Made by a program: the position numbers and the translations under genes
Source of the DNA: Bacteroidaceae bacterium
Lineage (GTDB): Bacteria > Bacteroidota > Bacteroidia > Bacteroidales > Bacteroidaceae
Length of the DNA: 6,968 nt
Direction: 5' to 3'
Assembly: GCA_017558165.1 (NCBI GenBank)
Contig: JAFYWE010000242.1
Coordinates: 1 to 6,968 of the forward strand
Shown: positions 1 to 5,152 of the stretch, piece after piece
How positions within the stretch are numbered: position 1 is the stretch's first letter
Layout of the letters: every line of letters begins with the position of its first letter
The notes under the pieces: model-generated
Databases searched by the model: none
Told to the model about the DNA's origin: nothing
The model's input: the letters and a program-made list of their open reading frames with translations, nothing else

Positions 1-6
1 AAATTG

Positions 7-129
7 ATTGCTTAATGCATTGGTGTTAAATGATTGTTTTTAGTGTCTAAAACTTGTCACAACGATGATAAGTACCAAAACGGAAGCTACAAGTTTTCGA
101 TATGCCAAAGACACCAATCTGAAAGCAAT
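7..129. repeat. Nested long-range inverted repeats
   Basis: The outer arms pair in two blocks: ATTGCTT (7-13) with AAGCAAT (123-129), and ATTGGTGT (19-26) with ACACCAAT (111-118), separated by 5 and 4 unpaired bases. The inner arms AAAACTTGT (49-57) and ACAAGTTTT (89-97) are a perfect 9-bp match. GTGTCT (43-48) can also pair with AGACAC (109-114), which competes with the outer ATTGGTGT block. The complementarity is seen directly. Whether it folds as RNA, is the end of a mobile element or is a diverged repeat is unknown. Confidence 0.55.
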
Positions 130-184
130 TCACAACCGTTACGGAAAAGATTCGCAATGAAAGCGAGGTATATTTGATATTTCA

Positions 185-250
185 AAGATGTTCCAAAGCG
201 AGTGAGAAACAAAGCTTGCTTTGGTTTTTACAACGAGCAAGGAACATCTT
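185..250. repeat. Hairpin with perfect 10-bp arms
   Basis: AAGATGTTCC (185-194) and GGAACATCTT (241-250) are exact reverse complements flanking a 46-nt interior. The interior offers alternative pairings: CCAAAGC (193-199) with GCTTTGG (218-224), or the compact hairpin AAACAAAG / CTTTGGTTT (207-227). On the + strand that small hairpin is followed by T residues (to 229), so it could act as a weak intrinsic terminator for rightward transcription. The right foot touches the predicted start of the leftward transcript, so a minus-strand RNA would begin with this stem-loop. Confidence 0.55.
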
Positions 251-259
251 CGCCGTAGG

Positions 260-290
260 CAAAAATACAAATTTGAGAACAATTTCCAAA
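260..290 (-). promoter_or_regulatory. Leftward Bacteroidetes-type promoter (TTTG-N19-TATTTTTG)
   Basis: On the minus strand, TTTG (290-287) is followed by exactly 19 bases and then TATTTTTG (267-260). This matches the Bacteroidetes primary-sigma consensus TTTG / TAnnTTTG with 19-21 bp spacing and is the best full promoter match I found in the window. Transcription would start near 250-255 and run leftward, where no recognisable gene exists. The region is AT-rich, so chance occurrence is a real possibility. Confidence 0.45.
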
Positions 291-299
291 TATTTGATT

Positions 300-307
300 T
301 ACATTTG
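300..307 (+). promoter_or_regulatory. Candidate -7 element for the BASS-menA operon
   Basis: TACATTTG matches the TAnnTTTG -7 consensus and would place the transcript start near 312-316, about 25-30 nt ahead of the ATG at 341. The nearest TTTG that could act as -33 (272-275) is 24 bases upstream, longer than the usual 19-21, so the -33 half is weak. No Shine-Dalgarno sequence is visible before the ATG, as is normal for this phylum. Confidence 0.45.
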
Positions 308-340
308 CGCACAGATATATTTACAAAAAGAATTACGCTT

Positions 341-1207
341 ATGAATACAATATGGATTGTAATGCCCATACTGATAGTGCTGATGTTCCTGTTGGGCATT
401 GACCTTGACCGCAAGGCGTTTGCGGGTGTGGCAAGGAAGCCCAAGGCGGTGTTGCTTGGAATGGCAGGGCAGATAGTTGTTCTGCCGGTGATTGCTTTTG
501 CGGTGGCGTGGGCACTGGGGCTGCCACCCATCTATTTCATGGGTCTGGTGTTGGTGGCGTGTTGCCCTGGCGGCAGCTCATCGAACGTGTTCTCGATGCT
601 TGCGAAGGGTGACGTGGCACTGTCGGTAACCTTGACGGCATTAAGCAGTATAATCACTCTCTTTACACTGCCCGTTATAATGGCTTTCGTTACGGATTTT
701 GTCTCCAGCACAAGCGGTTGCGATATCCACTTGCCCATTGGCAAGCTGATTATGCAGAACATTGTACTGCTGTTTGTACCACTGTTGGCGGGTAGTCTGT
801 TCCGCAAGCTAAGGCCAGAGGCGGCCGCAAAGACAGCCAAGGTACTTGGCAAGTTGGCATTCCCGGCACTGATGACACTGGCATCGGTTTTCTTCCTGCA
901 GTATTGGCGTGAGATTGCCGATAACTTTGCAATCCTTGGCCTGTCGGGCGCAATGCTCATAATGCTTGCCATGCTTTGCAGTTCGGGATTGTCGCGTATG
1001 GGCTGTTTCGATGCGGGAACAAGGCGCACAATTGTTATTGAGGTGGGTATGCAGAACGCGGCACAGGCCATTGCCATAGCCTCATCGCCACTGATATTCA
1101 ACAGCGGTGAGATGGCATTGCCTGCAATAATATACGCACTGCTAATGAATGTAATTCTGCTTGTATATGTCTACGTCATCAGGCGAAGGACGGCAACAGC
1201 CGCATAA
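341..1207 (+). CDS. Bile acid:sodium symporter (BASS) family transporter
   Basis: A 288-residue integral inner-membrane protein of the BASS family, whose members are mostly sodium-coupled importers of organic anions (bile acids, pyruvate, other carboxylates). The sequence is almost entirely hydrophobic segments, with a charged loop near residues 21-36. Two family hallmarks are visible: the glycine/serine-rich crossover motif CCPGGSSSN at 74-82, and EVGMQN at 234-239, corresponding to the second crossover and sodium-site region. I chose the ATG at 341 because the protein then begins in the first membrane helix (MNTIWIVMPILIVL); the open frame continues to a TTG at 221, but that would add 40 charged residues through the hairpin and promoter DNA. 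The stop is 12 nt before menA, so co-transcription is likely. The length is at the short end for bacterial members. The family assignment is strong; the substrate cannot be read from sequence, and true bile-acid transport is not implied. Confidence 0.9.
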   Translation: MNTIWIVMPILIVLMFLLGIDLDRKAFAGVARKPKAVLLGMAGQIVVLPVIAFAVAWALGLPPIYFMGLVLVACCPGGSSSNVFSMLAKGDVALSVTLTALSSIITLFTLPVIMAFVTDFVSSTSGCDIHLPIGKLIMQNIVLLFVPLLAGSLFRKLRPEAAAKTAKVLGKLAFPALMTLASVFFLQYWREIADNFAILGLSGAMLIMLAMLCSSGLSRMGCFDAGTRRTIVIEVGMQNAAQAIAIASSPLIFNSGEMALPAIIYALLMNVILLVYVYVIRRRTATAA

Positions 1208-1219
1208 ACCGTAAGCGCT

Positions 1220-2098
1220 ATGAGAAAATGGATTGAGGCCATGCGCCTGAGGACATTGCCCGTAAGCCTTGCGGGTGTCATCTGCGGTTGCGGATGCGCT
1301 CTGTTGCAAGGCTCGTTCAACACTGTGACAGCACTGCTGTGCGTGTTGTTCGCGGCGTTGGCACAGGTAGCATCGAACTTCGGCAACGAGTATTACGACT
1401 ACAGGAACGGCATTGACAAGAAGGGGCGCGAGGGGTTCCGACGTGGAGTGACCGAGGGCGAGATATCGCCCCTTGCAATGAAGCGTGCCACATATGCCAC
1501 ACTGTCGGCGGCAGCGGTTATAGGATGCCTCATGTTGTTCTATGGCCCGTGGTGGCTTGTACTTGTGGGCATTACCATAATGCTGTTCGCACTGGGCTAC
1601 AGCGCAGGGCCTTACCCTTTGTCGCATCACGGTCTGGGCGACGTAGCCGTAATAATTTTCTTTGGAATTGTACCCGTGACATTCACCTGTTACCTGCAGA
1701 CAGGATCATTCAATAACCTTTACATTACATTGCCCACCTCATTGGCTGTGGGACTGCTTGCGGCAAACGTGCTGGTGGTGAACAACTACAGGGACATGGA
1801 CGATGACAAGGCCGTGAACAAGAGGACTACGGTAGTAATATTCGGGCGATGCGTAATGGGATGGTGTTACCTGTTATGGGGCATGACCGCAATGGCAATA
1901 ATGTACCCCGTGTGGATGAAGCTGCACTTGTGGGCACTGCCGATAATAGCGCTTTACCTTACCTTGCACATAAGGAACTGGCTTTACCTAAGACGCGCCA
2001 CCGGCGCCGCACTGAACCCTTTGCTTGGCAAGACAGCCGTAACGTTGCTTATATTCTCGCTGATATTCCTTGCAACCGCGATAGCAACAAGTAACTGA
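1220..2098 (+). CDS. menA: 1,4-dihydroxy-2-naphthoate polyprenyltransferase (MenA)
   Basis: This 292-residue UbiA-superfamily membrane enzyme attaches a polyprenyl chain to 1,4-dihydroxy-2-naphthoate with loss of CO2, giving demethylmenaquinone, the committed membrane step of menaquinone synthesis. The N-terminus (RLRTLPVSLAG, 9-19) is typical of MenA. The two Asp-rich, magnesium-diphosphate binding motifs are present: NFGNEYYD at 53-60 with GID following at 64-66, and NNYRDMDDDK at 188-197. The conserved NPLLGKT near the C-terminus (266-272) also supports MenA over other UbiA enzymes. In motif 1 Glu57 stands where many MenA proteins have Asp, a conservative change. The ATG at 1220 fits the family start and lies 12 nt after the transporter stop. 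No other men gene is in the window, so the rest of the pathway must lie elsewhere. The gene converges on mutS2. Confidence 0.93.
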   Translation: MRKWIEAMRLRTLPVSLAGVICGCGCALLQGSFNTVTALLCVLFAALAQVASNFGNEYYDYRNGIDKKGREGFRRGVTEGEISPLAMKRATYATLSAAAVIGCLMLFYGPWWLVLVGITIMLFALGYSAGPYPLSHHGLGDVAVIIFFGIVPVTFTCYLQTGSFNNLYITLPTSLAVGLLAANVLVVNNYRDMDDDKAVNKRTTVVIFGRCVMGWCYLLWGMTAMAIMYPVWMKLHLWALPIIALYLTLHIRNWLYLRRATGAALNPLLGKTAVTLLIFSLIFLATAIATSN

Positions 2099-2190
2099 AA
2101 GCCGTAGGCTTCGATAACGCGAGCAGCGGATGGTCGCAAGTAGCACGGCTGGAAGTCGTGCCTTGCGGATCGCGACAAGCGAGTGTTGTC
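2099..2190. repeat. Chain of hairpins downstream of menA
   Basis: Three stem-loops follow the menA stop directly. AAGCC/GGCTT (2099-2111) has a 3-nt loop. A larger one (2135-2167) is built from CGCAAG/CTTGCG (2135-2140 and 2162-2167) and, inside it, GCACGGC/GTCGTGC (2143-2149 and 2155-2161, one G-T pair) with a 5-nt loop. GACAA/TTGTC (2174-2190) has a 7-nt loop. None is followed by a T-run, so they are not classical terminators. They may stabilise the 3' end of the menA mRNA or be a short interspersed repeat. Confidence 0.5.
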
Positions 2191-2204
2191 AAAACGGAAC
2201 CCTC

Positions 2205-2218
2205 GGTTTAATTAAACC
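2205..2218. terminator. Possible bidirectional terminator between menA and mutS2
   Basis: GGTTTAATTAAACC is a perfect 14-nt palindrome lying 15-28 nt beyond the mutS2 stop and about 107 nt beyond the menA stop, the expected place for a shared terminator of convergent genes. CCTCGG occurs as a direct repeat on both sides (2201-2206, 2217-2222). On the + strand TTTT follows at 2224-2227; on the minus strand a T-run follows only at 2194-2191. The T-tracts are short and offset, so efficiency is doubtful. Confidence 0.4.
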
Positions 2219-2232
2219 TCGGCTTTTACCTT

Positions 2233-4752
2233 TTATTCCAGGTTCACAATAGTGATTCCGGCGCCACCGAACTGCACGTGCTCATCGTGAAAGTTCTTGA
2301 CAAAAGGCACGGTGCTAAGATACTGGCGTATGAGAGTGCGCAATATACCGTTACCTGTTCCGTGGAGTATACGCAACTGGTGCACGTTGCACACTACGGC
2401 ATCGTCAATGAAGTAGCCAACGGCCTGCACGGCCTCCTCGCCACGCATACCGCGAAGGTCAATATCGGACTTGAAGTTGAGACGTTTCTGGTGCAGCTGG
2501 TCCTGGGTCTCGCTCGTGAGGAACGACACCTTGCGAACCTCGGCCTTAGGAGCCTCGGCGGGCTGCAACCTGTTCAAGGCTACGGTTGACTTGATGGCAC
2601 CGAAGCGCACTACCGCACCGGCCTTACCAATTGACATTATCTCGCCGACGGTCTGCTGGCCATCGATACGCACATACATGCCCGGCTCAAAATCGGGGAG
2701 CTTGGGCTTGGCTGGAGCGTGCTCCGCTGTACCCTGCTGTGGTGAACGCGGATTCTCTTTCTTACCGTTCTTCTTGCGCTCCTGACGGGCAAGTATCCTG
2801 GCCATCTCGCGGTCGGTCTGCATCTGCAGTTTCTGCTTCGCGAGTTCCTCGAGCTGCTTGCTGAAATCGCTCAGCTCCTGACGCGCCTGGCGTGTGCGCT
2901 CCTTCTCGGCCTTGGCCTCTACAATGGTGCGTATGGTGTTCTCAATCTTGGCATTAGCCTCACGCAACAGGCGCTCGGCCTCCTCGCGTGCCTCCTTGAG
3001 TATCTGCTTACGGCTCTTCTTGAGCTCGTCGCCCTGCTCCTGTACCTTACCCAGCATGTCATCGAGTTCCTTCTCTTTCTGGTGCACGTTCTTGCGCTTG
3101 CTCTCCCAGTAGCGCTTGTCGCGCACGATATCCTGCAGGTACTTGTCGCTCTGTATGTAGTCGCTACCCACAATCTGCGACGCGTCGGCAATGACCTCCT
3201 CGGGGAGGCCTATCTTACGCGCGATTTCCACAGCGAATGATGAACCAGGGTTACCAATCTGCAACTGGAAGAGAGGACGCATCTCGCCACGGTCATAGAG
3301 CATGGCACCGTTTACTATACCGGGTGTAGAGTCGGCAAAATGCTTGAGGTTCTGGTAGTGCGTGGTGATGATACCGAATGCACCGCGCTCGTTGAAACGC
3401 TTGAGCAGAGCCTCGGCAATGGCCGCACCTATGAGTGGCTCGGTTCCGCCACCGAACTCGTCAATGAGGATGAGCGACTGGCTGTCGCAGTTCTTGAGGG
3501 TATGCTTCATGTTGAGCAGGTGGCTCGAGTAGGTACTGAGGTCATCCTCAATGCTCTGCTGGTCACCGATGTCAATGAAAAGGCTCTTGAAAAGACCCGC
3601 ACGGCTACGCTCGTGGACGGGAATGAGAAGACCGCACTGGAGCATGTACTGCAACAGGCCGGCAGTCTTCAAACAGACCGACTTACCGCCGGCATTGGGG
3701 CCGGAGATGAGCAGGATGCGACGCTCACCGTCGAGTTCAATGTCGAGTGGCGACATCTTGCGCCCGTGCTTGCGCAACGAGAGCTCGAGCAACGGGTGAT
3801 AGGCCGCACCCCAGTCCATGACAGGACGGTCGACAAGCGCCGGTTTAAGGGCGTCGATGCGCACTGCAAGGTCGGCCTTGGCACGGATGAAATCCATCTC
3901 GCCAAGGAAATCATAGGCCTGCAACAGTGCTGGTACCTGCGGGCGCAGTTCGGCCGAAAAGGCAGTGAGAATGGCTATAATCTCGCGTTTCTCCTCGGCC
4001 TCAAGCTCGCGTATGCGGTTGTTGGCCTCTACCACCTCGGCCGGTTCAATGTAGACGGTCTTACCGGTGGCCGACTCGTCGTGAACGATACCGCCCATCT
4101 TGCGTTTGAGTGCCGGCGCAACGGGGATTACAAGACGTCCGTCGCGCATTGTGGGCGAGGCGTCCTTCTCCACAAGTCCCTCGGCCTGGGCACGACGCAG
4201 AATGCTGTTGAGCGTGCGGGAGATGCTTCCCGATGTACGCGAGAGCTCACTGCGTATGCGTGCCAAAGTCGGCGACGCGCTGTCCTTGACCGTTCCGAAC
4301 TTGTCTATTATTGAATCGATGTCACGTATTATGCGCGGGAAAGCCTCAACGTCGCCGGCAAGTGCACGCAGCGACGGGTAGAGAGGATTGTCATCGCAGT
4401 CGGCCGAGTCACCGCTCTGCTTACGCAACAGTGCAAGGATGCGCCCTATGGTATCGAGCGAACGGCGAAGGGCAAAGAGCTCCTCGGCACCCATGTACAT
4501 ACCCTCGATGCGGATGCGCAACAACGGCTCACGCACATCGAAATAGAAATCGGACGGGAAGCCATCCTCTACCTGCATTATGCGCACGAACTCCACCACC
4601 TCGTTAAGGCGTGTGTCCACTGCAGTGAAGTCGGTCATGAACTGCATCTCCTCGACGCGCTCCCTGCCCAACTGGCAAAGGCAGGCGTCCATGAGCATGC
4701 GACGGATGGCATCGAACTCTATTCTTGTCTCAAAATTCAGGGGGTATATCAT
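2233..4752 (-). CDS. mutS2: MutS2 family ATPase with C-terminal Smr domain
   Basis: A full-length 839-residue MutS2. It lacks the mismatch-recognition domains of MutS, so it is not the classical mismatch repair protein. Members have been linked to suppression of homologous recombination through branched-DNA binding or cleavage and, in Bacillus, to splitting collided ribosomes. Domains in order: MutS-like core and clamp (about 1-330); ATPase with Walker A GPNAGGKS (351-358), DIGDQQSIEDDLSTYSSH (394-411), Walker B LILIDEFGGGTEP (427-439) and switch histidine TTH (463-465); long charged coiled coil (about 540-660); Lys/Pro-rich linker; KOW/SH3-like segment (about 687-733); Smr domain (762-839) with IDLRG (764-768) and HGTG (797-800). 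The ATG at 4752 gives the typical MIYPxNFE start. It is convergent to menA and divergent from the GH31 gene, so probably monocistronic. All ATPase motifs look intact; the Smr motif reads IDLR rather than LDLR. Confidence 0.96.
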   Translation of the reverse strand: MIYPLNFETRIEFDAIRRMLMDACLCQLGRERVEEMQFMTDFTAVDTRLNEVVEFVRIMQVEDGFPSDFYFDVREPLLRIRIEGMYMGAEELFALRRSLDTIGRILALLRKQSGDSADCDDNPLYPSLRALAGDVEAFPRIIRDIDSIIDKFGTVKDSASPTLARIRSELSRTSGSISRTLNSILRRAQAEGLVEKDASPTMRDGRLVIPVAPALKRKMGGIVHDESATGKTVYIEPAEVVEANNRIRELEAEEKREIIAILTAFSAELRPQVPALLQAYDFLGEMDFIRAKADLAVRIDALKPALVDRPVMDWGAAYHPLLELSLRKHGRKMSPLDIELDGERRILLISGPNAGGKSVCLKTAGLLQYMLQCGLLIPVHERSRAGLFKSLFIDIGDQQSIEDDLSTYSSHLLNMKHTLKNCDSQSLILIDEFGGGTEPLIGAAIAEALLKRFNERGAFGIITTHYQNLKHFADSTPGIVNGAMLYDRGEMRPLFQLQIGNPGSSFAVEIARKIGLPEEVIADASQIVGSDYIQSDKYLQDIVRDKRYWESKRKNVHQKEKELDDMLGKVQEQGDELKKSRKQILKEAREEAERLLREANAKIENTIRTIVEAKAEKERTRQARQELSDFSKQLEELAKQKLQMQTDREMARILARQERKKNGKKENPRSPQQGTAEHAPAKPKLPDFEPGMYVRIDGQQTVGEIMSIGKAGAVVRFGAIKSTVALNRLQPAEAPKAEVRKVSFLTSETQDQLHQKRLNFKSDIDLRGMRGEEAVQAVGYFIDDAVVCNVHQLRILHGTGNGILRTLIRQYLSTVPFVKNFHDEHVQFGGAGITIVNLE

Positions 4753-4814
4753 AGTGAAATCGATTTCGGAGCGCGAAGATACGTCAAAAAAAGTGTATGA
4801 CAGCAGTATGGCAC

Positions 4815-4822
4815 CAAAATTA
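4815..4822 (-). promoter_or_regulatory. Candidate -7 element for mutS2
   Basis: On the minus strand this reads TAATTTTG, matching TAnnTTTG. Transcription would begin near 4806-4810, giving an untranslated leader of about 55 nt before the mutS2 ATG. No TTTG is found 19-21 nt upstream, so the -33 half is poor; the AT-rich DNA beyond it might compensate. Confidence 0.45.
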
Positions 4823-4896
4823 TCCTCGCGCGACGGGTTTTTATGTTATAAATACGTTAAAAATAATTATAATTATATTTTTAATAATATTTTGAC

Positions 4897-4904
4897 TAAT
4901 TTTG
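4897..4904 (+). promoter_or_regulatory. Candidate -7 element for the GH31 gene
   Basis: TAATTTTG matches TAnnTTTG and is identical to the mutS2 element facing the other way. It sits at the right end of a long A/T tract. Transcription starting near 4910 would give a leader of roughly 240 nt containing the GC palindrome and the long inverted repeat. No TTTG is present at the -33 distance. I see no better -7 match closer to the ATG, but a regulated promoter with a non-consensus -7 between 5074 and 5152 cannot be excluded. Confidence 0.4.
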
Positions 4905-4993
4905 CAAATTACGTGGCGCGCGCCGTGCGCAAGCCACAAGAACGGTAATAACATTGACAATAACCACATCATAATTTCCAAACCAGACAAACC

Positions 4994-5073
4994 TGTCATC
5001 CCGACAAAGCGTAGCGATAAGGAATCTCTAAAGTGGTCTACAACGAGATATCTCCCATACGGTCGATATGACA
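4994..5073. repeat. Long imperfect inverted repeat, REP-like
   Basis: Four paired blocks share one axis: TGTCAT (4994-4999) with ATGACA (5068-5073); CGAC (5002-5005) with GTCG (5062-5065); GGA (5021-5023) with TCC (5053-5055); ATCTC (5024-5028) with GAGAT (5045-5049). The loop is 16 nt (5029-5044). That is 18 base pairs over 80 nt, with a 2x2 internal loop, one large asymmetric internal loop and a 3-nt bulge. The ends (TGTCATCCCGAC and GGAATCTC) resemble short palindromic intergenic elements common in many bacterial genomes. It lies in the leader of the GH31 gene. Confidence 0.6.
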
Positions 5074-5152
5074 TAAATTACGGAATCCGGCATCGTGGAT
5101 ATTGTTACCAACGAAATTGAAAGAAACATAAACTATTTATAAAACTACAACT

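Larger units (their letters stand above)
1..340. other. Gene-free, highly structured intergenic region upstream of the BASS transporter
   Basis: No reading frame here looks like a real protein: all frames near the left edge are closed by early stops, and the open stretches that enter from the right are antisense or upstream shadows of the transporter gene. The region holds two nested sets of inverted repeats (7-129), a 10-bp perfect hairpin (185-250), a terminator-like small hairpin (207-229), a consensus-like leftward promoter (260-290) and a rightward -7 element (300-307). These are listed separately. Confidence 0.6.
4753..5152. other. Divergent control region between mutS2 and the GH31 gene
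   Basis: This 400-nt gap has no convincing protein gene; short open frames crossing it have no family character and overlap the signals below. It contains, in order: the mutS2 -7 element (4815-4822, minus), a strongly AT-rich core (about 4837-4912), the GH31-side -7 element (4897-4904, plus), a GC-only palindrome (4915-4924), a long imperfect inverted repeat (4994-5073), and an A-rich untranslated stretch without Shine-Dalgarno before the ATG at 5153. Confidence 0.6.

Noticed and set aside
169..176. TATATTTG as a second rightward -7 element
   Set aside because: It fits TAnnTTTG but has no TTTG at the right distance and is followed by the hairpin and T-run at 207-229; kept only as an alternative start for the operon.
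221..340. N-terminal extension of the transporter from a TTG at 221
   Set aside because: It would add 40 charged, non-membrane residues encoded across the hairpin and the -7 element; the ATG at 341 starts directly in the first membrane helix as in the family.
532..1101. Minus-strand open frame of 189 codons within the transporter
   Set aside because: Antisense to the BASS gene, whose motifs are intact in the plus frame; the antisense product has no recognisable domain.
1142..1630. Minus-strand open frame of 162 codons over the start of menA
   Set aside because: Antisense shadow of the MenA motif-1 region; Cys/His-rich composition arises from the reverse reading of the Gly/Ala/Val codons of menA.
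2140..2143. GTAG next to the 2143-2161 hairpin as a RAYT-type REP signature
   Set aside because: A tetranucleotide GTAG at the foot of a hairpin is typical of REP elements, but four bases are far too little evidence, and here it overlaps the stem.
3340..4314. Long plus-strand open frame (324 codons) inside mutS2
   Set aside because: It is antisense to the ATPase and core domains of an intact MutS2 gene and has no family character. Strong codon bias on the opposite strand commonly keeps such frames open.
4902..5120. Plus-strand open frame of 72 codons in the mutS2-GH31 gap
   Set aside because: It runs through the palindrome and the inverted repeat, has no homologue I recognise, and low-complexity start and composition; better explained as noncoding leader.
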